Shown here one piece after another: positions 17,962-28,244 of a stretch of 64,000 bases of DNA. The DNA is taken from positions 62,001 through 126,000 of the forward strand of contig JAFLEH010000022.1 in assembly GCA_017301995.1 (NCBI GenBank), written 5' to 3'. How positions within the stretch are numbered: the first letter of the stretch is position 1; each line of letters opens with the position of its first letter. The DNA is from Verrucomicrobiota bacterium (GTDB taxonomy: Bacteria; Verrucomicrobiota; Verrucomicrobiia; Verrucomicrobiales; Akkermansiaceae). A model generated the notes under the pieces. It was not told the origin of the DNA, did not search any database, and saw only the letters and a program-made list of their open reading frames with translations. The translations under genes were made by a program, and so were the position numbers.

Positions 17962-18318
17962 ATGCCGCCCACCAACATGCCAGCCTTCACCGCCAATGCC
18001 GACTACGAGGAAAAGGACACCGATCCGATCCGCCTGAACCCCGGAGACGAAGTCACCGCCGGACCCGCCGACCAAACCTGGCCCGGATGGGTCTGGGCGA
18101 CCAATGCCAGAGGCGCGGACGGCTATGTGCCGGACGAAATCCTGCGGCCGCTCGGCGGCGGACGCTTCGCCGCGACCGAGGCCTTCGACCCCGCCGTTCT
18201 AACCATCCGGCGTGGCGACCGGCTCGAGTCCCTGCGCCAGATTCACGGCTGGCACTGGTGCCGCAACGGGGCCGGAGCCGAGGGCTGGGTGGCGGGATAC
18301 TTGCTGCGGCCGGCCTGA
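17962..18318 (+). CDS. SH3-domain protein
   Basis: A small protein (~118 residues from the ATG at 17962) consisting of two SH3-like stretches. The first, ANADYEEKDTDPIRLNPGDE...WVWATNARGADGYVPDEILRP, follows the classical ALYDY-x-WW-GYVP layout. The second, ATEAFDPAVLTIRRGD...HWCRNGAGAEGWVAGYLLRP, is a weaker repeat of it. Such bacterial tandem-SH3 proteins are probable peptide-binding modules. The frame is open upstream to 17887, overlapping the start of the divergent gene, so the later start is preferred. There is no signal peptide; its function is unknown. Confidence 0.7.
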   Translation: MPPTNMPAFTANADYEEKDTDPIRLNPGDEVTAGPADQTWPGWVWATNARGADGYVPDEILRPLGGGRFAATEAFDPAVLTIRRGDRLESLRQIHGWHWCRNGAGAEGWVAGYLLRPA

Positions 18319-18483
18319 GGCACGGTCCTCTGGCAGATCCGGTGTTCACCCCCTCCAGTGGCGCGGGGACGAAGTTGACGTGTTTGTTTCCAGCGCCGTT
18401 CGGCGTCGCCATTAATGCGCATATTCTCTGATTTTCTGATCTTCATTGCGCATTTCATGAGATCGGTTAAACTAACCGCTTCC

Positions 18484-21400
18484 ATGAAACCAAAACTCCC
18501 CCAATTGATCGTTTCGTCCAACCGCATGAGACCCTTCCGCCGGCATTTCGGAGCGGGCGCGCAGTGGCTGTGGGCCGTCTGCCTGACTTTGGCGGTGCCT
18601 GAAGCGTCGGCCCGTTATGCGTCATGGAACTGGAGCACCGGCGATTGGACGGATGCCAGCCGCTGGAGTTCGGACCCGGACTATCCGAACAACGGTCAGC
18701 CGGTTTCGGGCGATACCTGGACAGTCAACATTTCCTCCGGCACGATCACGCGGAATATCTCGCCGACCATTTCCACGCTGGATTTCTCAGGCGGCACGAT
18801 CCAGGGATCCGGCGTTCTGACGGTCGCCGGTTCGATGACATGGAGCGGCGGCAAAATCGAGGGCGGCAACCTGTTATGCAACGGCGGACTCACCGTCAGT
18901 GGTGCGGCGCGCCTTTACGGATCAAGCGCCGAAGCCACGCTCGCGTCCGGCCACACGGCGGTGATCAGCGGATCGGGCAACCTGTCATTGGAAAACCAGA
19001 CGAAGATCACCAACAACGGCACCCTCTACGCCCGCAACGACAACGGGATCTCCGAAGTCGGGCCATTTCAGTCCAACTTCACCAATACCGGAACGTTTGT
19101 CCGCGATACTTCGTCCGGCATCTTCACCCTCGGCGCCTCCCAGATCAGCAACAGCGGGACCTATCAGATCCAAACCGGCACGCTGGCGGTCACCCACGGC
19201 ATCACCAACTCCGGAGCGATCCAGATTTCATCGGGAGCCGCGCTCAGATTGGACGCCGCATCCACCATCAACGCGGGTTCCTCGTTCAGCGGTTCCGGCG
19301 CGCTGATCCTCACCGGTAACGAAACCCACATCCATCCCGCGCTCACCATTCCCAATCCGATCACTTTGGATGCCGGGGCGAAGATCTCGGTTTATGACGG
19401 GCACACCCTCACCCTGAACGGCGCGCTCACCTGGAATGGCGGCTATCTGTCCCGGGAATCCGATATTTACGGCGGCCAGCACGGCTATGTCACGCTCAAC
19501 GGCGGTGCAACCGTGGCCGACGGCTCCACAATCGTCGGTCTAACTATCACCAATCCCGCGACCAGCATCGTGAGTCTGGCTGCGGACGCCTCGCTCCAAT
19601 TCATGGGCGACGCCCAGTTTGTCAATGCGGGCACGATCGCGATGGGCGCTGGCAGCATGCTCTCGGACATCAGCGGCGAAGGCAACGAAGTCACCAACAC
19701 CGGCTCGCTGGTGGCCACGGCCGCCGTATTGAACGAGGCCCAGATCACCGCACCGCTCGCCAATAGCGGCACCGTCACCGCTGCGGCGGGCGGTTTGTCC
19801 ATCAAGGGCGGAGGCTCCTCCACCGGGGGGTTCCAGGCGGCAGCCGGCGCCACCATCACATGGACGAAGTCATATGATTTCGAGCCGGGCACGAGCTTCA
19901 CCGGGGCCGGCAATTTCTTGCTGCTGCTCGAGACATACTCACTCTCCGACTCGCTTTCGACAGCGGCCGATTTCAGGATCTTCGCAACTCTGGGGATACC
20001 CACCGGTGACACATTCTCCCACAACGGCAACCTGGCTTTCGGGGGATTTCTGGAGGGTGGCGGCACCCTGCTGTCGAACTCCGACCTGTACATTCTGGGC
20101 GGGGGGATCACGCAAAGCACCTTGAAAATTTCGTCGGGCTCCACCGCCGTTCAACAGGGGCTCCTTTCCGGATCCACGCTGACCCTGAACAACGGCGGCA
20201 TCCTGCGCAACGACGGCGATCTAACTGCCAAGGACTACGGCGGAATCGCCAACGGCACCGGTAGTGGCAACCGCTTCGAAAACACGGGAACCTTCATCCG
20301 CAACAATTTCGAAGGCGATTACACCATCTCGAGCGAGCTGGTTAACACCGGCTCGGTCCAAGTGGAGATCGGCAAGCTGAAGGCCACCGGTGGCGGAACA
20401 TCCAGCGGTGGAACCTGGTCGGCGGCATCCGGCACCACCATCGAACTGTCCGGAGGATTCGCCTTTTCAGGCACCAACTCGGTCAGCGGCGCCGGTTCTT
20501 GGGTGTTCGGCACCGAAGGTGGCGGCGGATCATCGGTAACCCACACCCTCGCGGGATCGCTCGCACTTGGCGCGCCGGTGACCTTGGGCAACACCACGCT
20601 TTCGCTGGACCCGTCCGCCACCATCACCTCGACCGCGCCGGTTGACGCGCTCAAGGGTGTTCTAACCGGAGGCGGCGTCTTCCACGCCAACGGCGGACTG
20701 ACGGTCGGCGATCTAACCATCGATGGTGCCGCGCTCAACCTTGGAGCCGGCTCCACCAACATCCATGGCTCGGCGTCGCCGCTGGTGCTGGCATCCGCGG
20801 GCACGGTGACCAACGCGGGGATTTTCAAAGCGCAGGGAGATTTCAATTTCACCGGCACCGAGTTCGCCATCGCGCAAGGCGCGGGCGCCGCGGGATCGTT
20901 TTCCAACAGCGGAACCTTCACCCGAGATACCGGCGCGGGCCAGTATGTGGTCGGCGTGCCATTCCATAACACGGGCACCGTGTCGTCGCAAAGCGGATTG
21001 TTAGGAATCGCCGCGGGCGGCAGCTCAACCGGCGGCACCTGGGATGCCACCGGCGGATTGTTGGCGTTTCAGGGAGAGTTCACCTTCGATGGTACCACCA
21101 CCATCACCGGCACCACGCTGCCGCAGATGAGCGATGGCATTTACACGGTGAACGGGCCCCTTTCGTCCGCTCCGGGGCTTTCGCTCGTGGGTAACGCCAA
21201 CTTCGCGATCCAACCCGCGCAGACGGCCACCTTCGCCGGACCGTTGGAAATGGCCAACTATCTGGCCGACATTCCAACGGTGTCGGGCGGCGGAACGGTC
21301 AATGCCGACGGCGGCATGAGCGTAATCGCCGGGGTGATCGACGGCACCACGGTGAATCTAGCCGTCGCGAAAACCGCCACGCACGGCGGTGTCGGATCAC

Positions 21401-24400
21401 TCACTCTGAAAAACGGCGGTGTGTTCAACAACGCCGGCACCTATCAGGCCAGTGGCGACGGATCCATCGGCGAAGAAACCGCACCCGGGAACATCTTCCA
21501 CAATAGCGGAACCTTCACCCGCGACATCTCCGCGGGCCTATTCACCGTATCCGCGCCGTTTGACAACACCGGCACCACCACCGCCTCGGCCGGCACGCTT
21601 TCCTTTGCCGGAACCGTCACCAGCACCGGCACCTTCGCGCCTGCGGTTGGCGGCATCATCGAGTTCTCAGGCACCAGCACTTTCGACAACGCCACGCCGT
21701 TCACCGATGCGGGTGAGGCGAGGTTCACGGCGGGCACAAATGGGTTTATCCAGTCCGGCGTCGCCACGCCTGTCATGACAATTTCAGGCGGCACGCTCAA
21801 TGTGGCGGCCGCGACGACGCTCGATCTAACCGGATTGTGTCATCTCACCGGCGGCACGGTCGGTGGAACCGGCACCCTGCAGGCCACCGGAGGTCTCGAT
21901 CTATCCGGAGCGGCGGTGCTCGATGCCAGCGCGCTGGCGATTCCCGCGGGTTCCGAAGTGTTCCAGACCGTTGATGGCAAGCTCACCCTCAACGGCGCCG
22001 CGGTTCTATCAAACGCGGGCACCTGGCATGCGGCCAACGCGCAGAGCATCAGCACGGGCACGGGCACCGGGCAAATCCTCAACAACAGCGGCACCTTCCT
22101 ACGCGACACGGATGTGGGCACCTTTGTCGTCGCGGTCCCGCTTCACAACACCGGCACCGTCGGCGTGGCCAGCGGGATTCTTTCACTCCAGGGCGACGGA
22201 TCTTCCTCGGGGGAGTTTAATGTCATCGCGGACACCGATTTGAGCTTGTCGGGATCCAACACCTTTTCAACCGGCAGCACATTCACTGGCGCGGGGCGGA
22301 TCAATCTCCAGGCGGGCACGCAGACCATCGGGGACACCCTGCCGTCCTCGGCGATCGTCAATCTCTCCGGCTCCACGCTTTCCATCCAACCGACCAAGGT
22401 GTTCCAGTCGGCCGGGACACTCCACTGGACTGCTGGCATTGTCACCGGCGGCGGCACGCTGGAATCCTCCGGGGCGCTCGATCTAACCACATCGGGGCGC
22501 GCGCTCGATGGCGCCGTGCTGTCGAGCACCGCGTTGGGAACGATCAGCTTCGACGCGCTGGGAACCCTGGTCCTGGCAAACGGCGGGACCTTGGAGAATC
22601 TCGGCACCACCATGTTGCTCAACGACGGAACCATCACCGCAGCCGACGCCACGGCGGTGGCGTTCAACAACTCGGGAACCGTCACCCGCGATACCGGAAC
22701 CGGAACCTTCACCATCGCGGTTCCCTTCAACCACTCGGGGCTTCTCAACCTGAACAGCGGGTCGCTCTGGCTCAACGGCGGCGGAACCGCCAGCAACTCG
22801 ACCACCCACGCCCTGGCCGGAACAAATCTGTATGTCGGGAACAATTATACCTTCGGCCCCGACAATTTCATCACCGGGACCGGCGCCACCCATTTCAGCG
22901 ACGGTTCGCTGCATGTCACCGGCGGCCTAACCACCGACGGCTCGTTCAACTGGACCGGCGGCACGCTCGACGGCGGCGGCACCTTCACCGTCAAGGGAGG
23001 ACTCAACATCACCCCGGGCTCAAGCGCGGTATATATCAACGGATCGACGCTTGAGAATGCCCTTGGCAGCGAAGCCATCATCAGCGGATCAGCCGCCACC
23101 CACATCCTCAACGGCGGCACCTACCGCAACTCCGGCATCACCCGGCTGCGCGGCAACAACAACTTCAGCGACGGCGGAGGCGGAACCAACCGCATTGTCA
23201 ACTCGGGTTCCTTGGTCAGGGATCAGGGCACGGGATCGTATGTCATCACCGTGCCCATTGAAAACTCCGGGGTCATCCAGTCCACCGCCGGCGGTCTCTA
23301 TCTGAACGCCGGCGGCAACATCACCGCGGGTTCGCTCGACGCCACCGGCGGCGACATCTATCTGAACGGCGGAAGCTATTCGTTCGCGGGCGGCGCCCTC
23401 ACCGGCAGCAACTGGATCTATCTGACCGCCGGCAGCGCCAGCGTGGACGCCGACACCGGCGCGACCACGGGCGACGCCACGGGCGGTTTCGGCCTGTCGG
23501 GCGGTTCCCTCGGCGGCACGGCGATGCTCTCGGTGGAACGCGGGTATTTCGCCTCCGGCAACATCGGTGGCTCGCCCACGGTCCGTCTTACCGGCGAGAG
23601 TTCCAAGGAAGCCAACACCCAGATCAACATGAGCGGTGGCACGATCCGCAACGATGGCACCTGGACCAATCCCGAGGGCGGCAACTTCGATCTCGATATC
23701 TCCAGCGACACTGGCGGCGGCACCCTCGACAACCGCGGCACCTGGCTGCTCACCGGTGGCTCCACCTACTCCAACTCCTACGGCGGCGGACAACTCCAGA
23801 ACCGGGGGCTTTTCCACGCATCCTCCGGCGCATCCAACATTCTCGCGGTAGTCCATCACATGGACGGCTCCACATTCCGCTGCACCGGCGGCTATGTTTT
23901 GTTGGGTGGTGGCGGAACCATGGAAGCCGGAGCGACGCTGGATTCGGACGGAGCCGGATATGTGTATTTCAACGGCGGCACCCACACGCTCACCGGCGGC
24001 ACTCTGACCGGCAGCAACTACTCCTATGCCGGTGCGGGCACCGTTTCGGTGGAAGGTGATGTCGGAGCGGCCGCTGGTCCGGCCACCGGCGGGTTCGCGA
24101 TCAGCGGAGGCACTGTAACGGGCTCCGCCGTGATATCCGCCGACCACGGCTATTTCTCCAGTGGACAAATCTCCGGCGGCGTAACCATTCGGCTGACCGG
24201 ATCCGCCATCAAGGAACTGAACTCGCAGATCGGCATGAACGGCGGGACAATCCGCAACGATGGCGCGTGGACGAACAAATCAGGCGGCAATTTCGATCTG
24301 GACAACAGCTCCGGCGAAGGAGGGGGCACCCTCGAGAACCGCGGCACCTGGACGCTGGAAGCCGGTGCCACCTATGCCAACTCCTTCGGCAGCGGGCAGG

Positions 24401-27400
24401 TCGTCAATTTTGGGCTGTTCGAGTCCACTTCCGGAAACTCGAACATTCTCTGCGCGGTGCATCACAAGGCGGGTTCCACCTTCAGCAGCGCGGGATCGAG
24501 CGGTGGCTATGTGCTCTTGAACGGCGGCGGCACGATGGAGGCGGGCGCGACTCTCAACGCGGACGACGCACGATATATGTATTTCTACGGCGGCACCCAC
24601 ACCCTCAACGGCGGGACATTCACCGGATCGGGCCACACCTACACGGGCAACACCGGCACCGTGGTGGTCGCGGGCGATGTGGGGGCCACCAGCGGTCCGG
24701 CCACCGGCGGCTTCGGCATGATCGGCGGCTATCTAACCGGCAGCGCGATGATATCCGCCGACCACGGCTACATGCACTCCGGCCAGATCAGCGGCACGGT
24801 CACGGTCCGCTACACCGGTGAAACCACCAAGGAGGCGAACCAGCAAATCGGCATGAACGGAGGCACGATCCGCAACGAAGGCGTCTGGACAAACAAGTCC
24901 GGTGGCAACTTCGATCTGGACAACAACTCCGGCGAAGGCGCGGGCACGCTCGAAAACCGCGGCACCTGGACGCTGGAAGCCGGCGCCACCTATGCCAATT
25001 CCTACGGCGGCGGGCAACTGGTCAATTACGGCCTGTTCCAATCCACTTCCGGAAACTCGAACATCCTCTGCGCGGTGCACCACAAGTCGGGATCCACCTT
25101 CAGCAGCGCGGGATCGAGCGGCGGCTATGTGCTCTTGAGCGGCGGCGGCACGATGGAGGCGGGTGCCACTCTCAACGCGGACGGCGATCGATATATGTAT
25201 TTCTACGGCGGCACCCACACCCTGAATGGCGGGACATTCACCGGATCGGGCCACACCTACACGGGCAACACCGGCACCGTGGTGATCGCGGGCGATGTGG
25301 GAGCCACCAGCGGCGCGGCCACCGGCGGCTTCGGCATGATCGGTGGCAGCCTCACCGGCAGCGCGATGATTTCCACCGACCACGGCTACATGTACTCCGG
25401 CCAAATCAACGGTACGGTCACGGTCCGCTACACCGGTGAAACCACCAAAGAGGCGAACCAGCAGATCGGCATGAACGGCGGCACGATCCGCAACGAAGGC
25501 GTCTGGACGAACAAATCCGGCGGCAATTTCGATCTGGACAACTACTCCGCCGAAGGCGCGGGCACGCTTGAGAACCGCGGCACCTGGACGCTGGAGGCCG
25601 GCGCCACCTATGCCAACACCTACGGCGGCGGACAAGTGGTCAACTACGGCCTTTTCCACGGCGCCGCAGGAGGGTCCAACATTCTCGCGGCCTTCCATCA
25701 CAAGGACGGCGGCACCTTCCGCAGCACGGACGGCTATGTTTTGCTAGGTGGTGGCGGCACGATGGAGACGGGCGCCACACTCGACGCCGATGCCAGCGGT
25801 TCGATCTATTTCAACGGTGGCACCCACACGCTCACCGGAGGCACCCTAACCGGCGCGCAATACACCTACTCCAGCGCGGGCACCACGGTTGTTGACGGAA
25901 ACGTCGGCTCCACCAGCGGACCGGCTACCGGCGGCTATGGCATTTCCGGCGGCACGCTCACCGGCACGGCGATGATTTCCGCCGATCATGGATATTTCTC
26001 GACCGGTCAGATCAACGGCGAGGTGACGGTTCGGTTGACCGGTGCCTCCGTGAAAGAGGCCAACTACCAGATTGGCTTCAGCGGCGGCACCATCGTCAAC
26101 GAGGGAACCTTCACCAATCGGGTTGGCGGAAATTTGGATCTGGACAACAGCGATGCCATCGGTGGCGGCACCCTCGACAACCGCGGCACCTCGATCCTCA
26201 GTGGCGCCGTCACCTACTCGAACTCCTACGGCGGCGGCCAATTGCAAAACCGCGGCGTTTTCCACGCTCAGGCCGGAGGATCCAACATTCTCGCTGCCGT
26301 CCACCACAAGGACGGCTCGGCTTTCCGTTGCACGGGCGGCTATATCTTGTTAGGTGGCGGCGGATCCATGGAACCCGGAGCCACCCTCGACGCGGACACC
26401 GGAGGCTATATTTACTTCAACGGAGGGACGCACACTCTCACTGGCGGTACCCTCACCGGCTCCTTGTACACCTACTCCAGCGCAGGCACCACGTTGGTTG
26501 AAGGAGACGTCGGACCCACCAGCGGGCCGGCCACTGGCGGCTACGGCATTGCGGGCGGCACGGTTGCCGGCAATGCCATGATTTCGGCCGACCACGGATA
26601 CTTCTCAAGCGGGCAGATCAGCGGCGCCGTGACCATCCGCCTTACCGGAGCAAGCACCAAGGAGGGCAACAGCCATTTGGGCTTCTCCGGCGGAACCCTG
26701 CGCAACGACGGGCTTCTCACCCATGACTCGGGCGGCAGCATCGACCTTGACAACTCAAGTGGCGACGGCGGCGGAACCATCCTCAACCACGGCACATGGA
26801 ACATAACCGGCGGAGTCACGGTGTCCAACAGCTATGGCCAGGGCGCGGTGTCCAACACCGGCGGTCTAGTGGTTGAGACAGGAGGCAGCGCGTTCCACGT
26901 ACCGCTGTCCAACAGCGGATCCGTCACGGTAAACGGCGGATACCTCTATCTCTATCAGGGATCGGCCCACGCCGGTTCGATCATCGCCAACGGCGGCATC
27001 GGTTTCATCACCGGCACCCACACGATGTCCGGCGCATCGGCCTATCTCGGCGGCAACGGCTACACCACCGGCACCCTAGCCCTTTCCGATGGCGCGTCCA
27101 TCCGGCCCGGAAATTCGGCGGGCAACCTGACCAACTACGGAACACTCAGCTTCACCGTCGGCGGCGCCAATCCATCCGTGGTCGTCGAGATCGACTCCGC
27201 GTCATCGTTCGACACCGTCACGCTTGGCGACGGCTCGCTGCTGGATTTGGGTTCCGGACTAACCGATCTGACCCTCCAACCGTCCTATCAGCCCGCGCGC
27301 GGCGCCGTTTTCCGGATCATCACCGCGGGAACCGGCACGGGATCGGTCACCGGCACCTTCCGCAACGCGCCAGCCAGCGGCGCGGTGGTTTCCACCACCT

Positions 27401-27894
27401 ACGGCAGCGTCACCGCCCACTTCCGGGTCACTTACGATTCAGCCGGAAAATTCGTGGACCTTACCGCCGTGACCGCATTCGATGCGTGGGCCTATCAAAA
27501 AGGCCTGACCGGGCCCGACGCCGCATTCAATTCGGATCCCGACCACGACGGCATCTCCAACGGCATCGAATTCGTCATCGGCGGCGAGCCGAATCCGGCC
27601 AATCCCGGCTCGGATTCCAGCGCGCTGCTGCCCGAGTTCGCGGTGGATGAAACCCACCTGCGGATCACCTTCCGGCGCAGCGCGGCATCCGCCTATCTGA
27701 ATCCGGCGATCGAGTTCGACGCCGACCTATCCGGCCCATGGATCACCGCCGAAAACGGCGTGGGCGGTGTCAGCGTCATCACGACGGCGGACGGATTCGC
27801 GCCCGGCATCGACCGGGTGGAAACCCTCATCCCGCGCAGCCATGAAGTCGCCGGAAAGCTCTTCGGACGACTCGTGGTGACGGATGCGCCTTGA
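18484..27894 (+). CDS. Giant secreted repeat protein (about 3,140 residues), autotransporter-associated beta-strand type
   Basis: An exceptionally long exported protein. A signal-peptide-like segment (WLWAVCLTLAVPEASARYA) follows a basic extension; starts at 18415, 18457, 18484 and 18526 are all in frame. The mature part is almost entirely Gly/Thr/Ser/Asn beta-strand repeats (GGTWSA, NSGTFxRDT, FNNTGTV, GGGTLxxNGGLTV), which predicts a long right-handed beta-solenoid on the cell surface. The region 23641-26694 contains five tandem units of 202 or 206 residues. The C-terminus has no beta-barrel. It carries a ~110-residue module with AFNSDPDHDGISNGIEFVIG, a calcium-binding-like motif shared with the protein at 58.3-61.7 kb and likely to be a sorting or anchoring signal. 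A role in adhesion or polymer binding is only an inference. Confidence 0.8.
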   Translation: MKPKLPQLIVSSNRMRPFRRHFGAGAQWLWAVCLTLAVPEASARYASWNWSTGDWTDASRWSSDPDYPNNGQPVSGDTWTVNISSGTITRNISPTISTLDFSGGTIQGSGVLTVAGSMTWSGGKIEGGNLLCNGGLTVSGAARLYGSSAEATLASGHTAVISGSGNLSLENQTKITNNGTLYARNDNGISEVGPFQSNFTNTGTFVRDTSSGIFTLGASQISNSGTYQIQTGTLAVTHGITNSGAIQISSGAALRLDAASTINAGSSFSGSGALILTGNETHIHPALTIPNPITLDAGAKISVYDGHTLTLNGALTWNGGYLSRESDIYGGQHGYVTLNGGATVADGSTIVGLTITNPATSIVSLAADASLQFMGDAQFVNAGTIAMGAGSMLSDISGEGNEVTNTGSLVATAAVLNEAQITAPLANSGTVTAAAGGLSIKGGGSSTGGFQAAAGATITWTKSYDFEPGTSFTGAGNFLLLLETYSLSDSLSTAADFRIFATLGIPTGDTFSHNGNLAFGGFLEGGGTLLSNSDLYILGGGITQSTLKISSGSTAVQQGLLSGSTLTLNNGGILRNDGDLTAKDYGGIANGTGSGNRFENTGTFIRNNFEGDYTISSELVNTGSVQVEIGKLKATGGGTSSGGTWSAASGTTIELSGGFAFSGTNSVSGAGSWVFGTEGGGGSSVTHTLAGSLALGAPVTLGNTTLSLDPSATITSTAPVDALKGVLTGGGVFHANGGLTVGDLTIDGAALNLGAGSTNIHGSASPLVLASAGTVTNAGIFKAQGDFNFTGTEFAIAQGAGAAGSFSNSGTFTRDTGAGQYVVGVPFHNTGTVSSQSGLLGIAAGGSSTGGTWDATGGLLAFQGEFTFDGTTTITGTTLPQMSDGIYTVNGPLSSAPGLSLVGNANFAIQPAQTATFAGPLEMANYLADIPTVSGGGTVNADGGMSVIAGVIDGTTVNLAVAKTATHGGVGSLTLKNGGVFNNAGTYQASGDGSIGEETAPGNIFHNSGTFTRDISAGLFTVSAPFDNTGTTTASAGTLSFAGTVTSTGTFAPAVGGIIEFSGTSTFDNATPFTDAGEARFTAGTNGFIQSGVATPVMTISGGTLNVAAATTLDLTGLCHLTGGTVGGTGTLQATGGLDLSGAAVLDASALAIPAGSEVFQTVDGKLTLNGAAVLSNAGTWHAANAQSISTGTGTGQILNNSGTFLRDTDVGTFVVAVPLHNTGTVGVASGILSLQGDGSSSGEFNVIADTDLSLSGSNTFSTGSTFTGAGRINLQAGTQTIGDTLPSSAIVNLSGSTLSIQPTKVFQSAGTLHWTAGIVTGGGTLESSGALDLTTSGRALDGAVLSSTALGTISFDALGTLVLANGGTLENLGTTMLLNDGTITAADATAVAFNNSGTVTRDTGTGTFTIAVPFNHSGLLNLNSGSLWLNGGGTASNSTTHALAGTNLYVGNNYTFGPDNFITGTGATHFSDGSLHVTGGLTTDGSFNWTGGTLDGGGTFTVKGGLNITPGSSAVYINGSTLENALGSEAIISGSAATHILNGGTYRNSGITRLRGNNNFSDGGGGTNRIVNSGSLVRDQGTGSYVITVPIENSGVIQSTAGGLYLNAGGNITAGSLDATGGDIYLNGGSYSFAGGALTGSNWIYLTAGSASVDADTGATTGDATGGFGLSGGSLGGTAMLSVERGYFASGNIGGSPTVRLTGESSKEANTQINMSGGTIRNDGTWTNPEGGNFDLDISSDTGGGTLDNRGTWLLTGGSTYSNSYGGGQLQNRGLFHASSGASNILAVVHHMDGSTFRCTGGYVLLGGGGTMEAGATLDSDGAGYVYFNGGTHTLTGGTLTGSNYSYAGAGTVSVEGDVGAAAGPATGGFAISGGTVTGSAVISADHGYFSSGQISGGVTIRLTGSAIKELNSQIGMNGGTIRNDGAWTNKSGGNFDLDNSSGEGGGTLENRGTWTLEAGATYANSFGSGQVVNFGLFESTSGNSNILCAVHHKAGSTFSSAGSSGGYVLLNGGGTMEAGATLNADDARYMYFYGGTHTLNGGTFTGSGHTYTGNTGTVVVAGDVGATSGPATGGFGMIGGYLTGSAMISADHGYMHSGQISGTVTVRYTGETTKEANQQIGMNGGTIRNEGVWTNKSGGNFDLDNNSGEGAGTLENRGTWTLEAGATYANSYGGGQLVNYGLFQSTSGNSNILCAVHHKSGSTFSSAGSSGGYVLLSGGGTMEAGATLNADGDRYMYFYGGTHTLNGGTFTGSGHTYTGNTGTVVIAGDVGATSGAATGGFGMIGGSLTGSAMISTDHGYMYSGQINGTVTVRYTGETTKEANQQIGMNGGTIRNEGVWTNKSGGNFDLDNYSAEGAGTLENRGTWTLEAGATYANTYGGGQVVNYGLFHGAAGGSNILAAFHHKDGGTFRSTDGYVLLGGGGTMETGATLDADASGSIYFNGGTHTLTGGTLTGAQYTYSSAGTTVVDGNVGSTSGPATGGYGISGGTLTGTAMISADHGYFSTGQINGEVTVRLTGASVKEANYQIGFSGGTIVNEGTFTNRVGGNLDLDNSDAIGGGTLDNRGTSILSGAVTYSNSYGGGQLQNRGVFHAQAGGSNILAAVHHKDGSAFRCTGGYILLGGGGSMEPGATLDADTGGYIYFNGGTHTLTGGTLTGSLYTYSSAGTTLVEGDVGPTSGPATGGYGIAGGTVAGNAMISADHGYFSSGQISGAVTIRLTGASTKEGNSHLGFSGGTLRNDGLLTHDSGGSIDLDNSSGDGGGTILNHGTWNITGGVTVSNSYGQGAVSNTGGLVVETGGSAFHVPLSNSGSVTVNGGYLYLYQGSAHAGSIIANGGIGFITGTHTMSGASAYLGGNGYTTGTLALSDGASIRPGNSAGNLTNYGTLSFTVGGANPSVVVEIDSASSFDTVTLGDGSLLDLGSGLTDLTLQPSYQPARGAVFRIITAGTGTGSVTGTFRNAPASGAVVSTTYGSVTAHFRVTYDSAGKFVDLTAVTAFDAWAYQKGLTGPDAAFNSDPDHDGISNGIEFVIGGEPNPANPGSDSSALLPEFAVDETHLRITFRRSAASAYLNPAIEFDADLSGPWITAENGVGGVSVITTADGFAPGIDRVETLIPRSHEVAGKLFGRLVVTDAP
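23641..26694 (+). repeat. Five tandem in-gene repeats of 606/618 bases
   Basis: Anchored on the GGTIRN(D/E)G codons, unit starts fall at 23641, 24247, 24865, 25483, 26089 and 26695. This gives unit lengths of 606, 618, 618, 606 and 606 bases, all multiples of three. Each unit encodes TNxxGGNFDLDN, GTLENRGTW, YxxGQxxNxGLF, SNIL, GYVLLxGGGTMEAGATL, GTHTLTGGTLTGS, SGPATGGF and MISADHGYxxSGQI. The two 618-base units are the most alike at DNA level, indicating recent duplication. Confidence 0.85.
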
Positions 27895-28244
27895 GTCCGG
27901 ATCCTTTGAAGGATCAGCCGATCCCATGGACAGTTGGAGAAGTTGGTGTCAGTGCCGTGCCACAGTCGGCGAATGGGATCGTTTTGTACATGCGGCTTGT
28001 CCGTTTGACCGATGAAGGCGCTGTATTTGGATACTGCAAAAACCAACAGGAAACCAATTCACCCTCCGGTTTCGTCTTTCCGATCAAACAGAACTCAGCG
28101 AAATCAGTGGTTCTCAGTGGTTCAGCGGTAATCCGAGGGGCCAAACTGTCTTGAACTTCGGATTTCGGGATGAATGGCGGACGCTCCCGGCGCTATTGAC
28201 ACCCGTCGGATTCGCGCCAAGCTCGGGCCAACGAGTTTCCGATC
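27895..28244. other. Intergenic region with hairpins and a dispersed repeat
   Basis: Just after the giant gene, GATCCTTTGAAGGATC (27900-27915) can form a 7-base stem. The middle is unremarkable. The right part (28080-28168) is the second copy of the CGCTGA repeat element. No gene-like frame is present. Confidence 0.55.
28080..28168. repeat. CGCTGA-type dispersed repeat, partial copy
   Basis: CGATCAAACAGAACTCAGCG... through the CAGTGGTTCAGCGGTA core to CTTGAACTTCGGATTTCGGG matches 6105-6195 along its length. The left inverted-repeat arm present in the 6.0 kb copy is missing here, so only half of the hairpin remains. Confidence 0.7.

Noticed and set aside
23641..26694. Regular repeats that could suggest a CRISPR array.
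   Set aside because: Units are over 600 bases, in frame and coding throughout, with no short conserved repeats and unique spacers.
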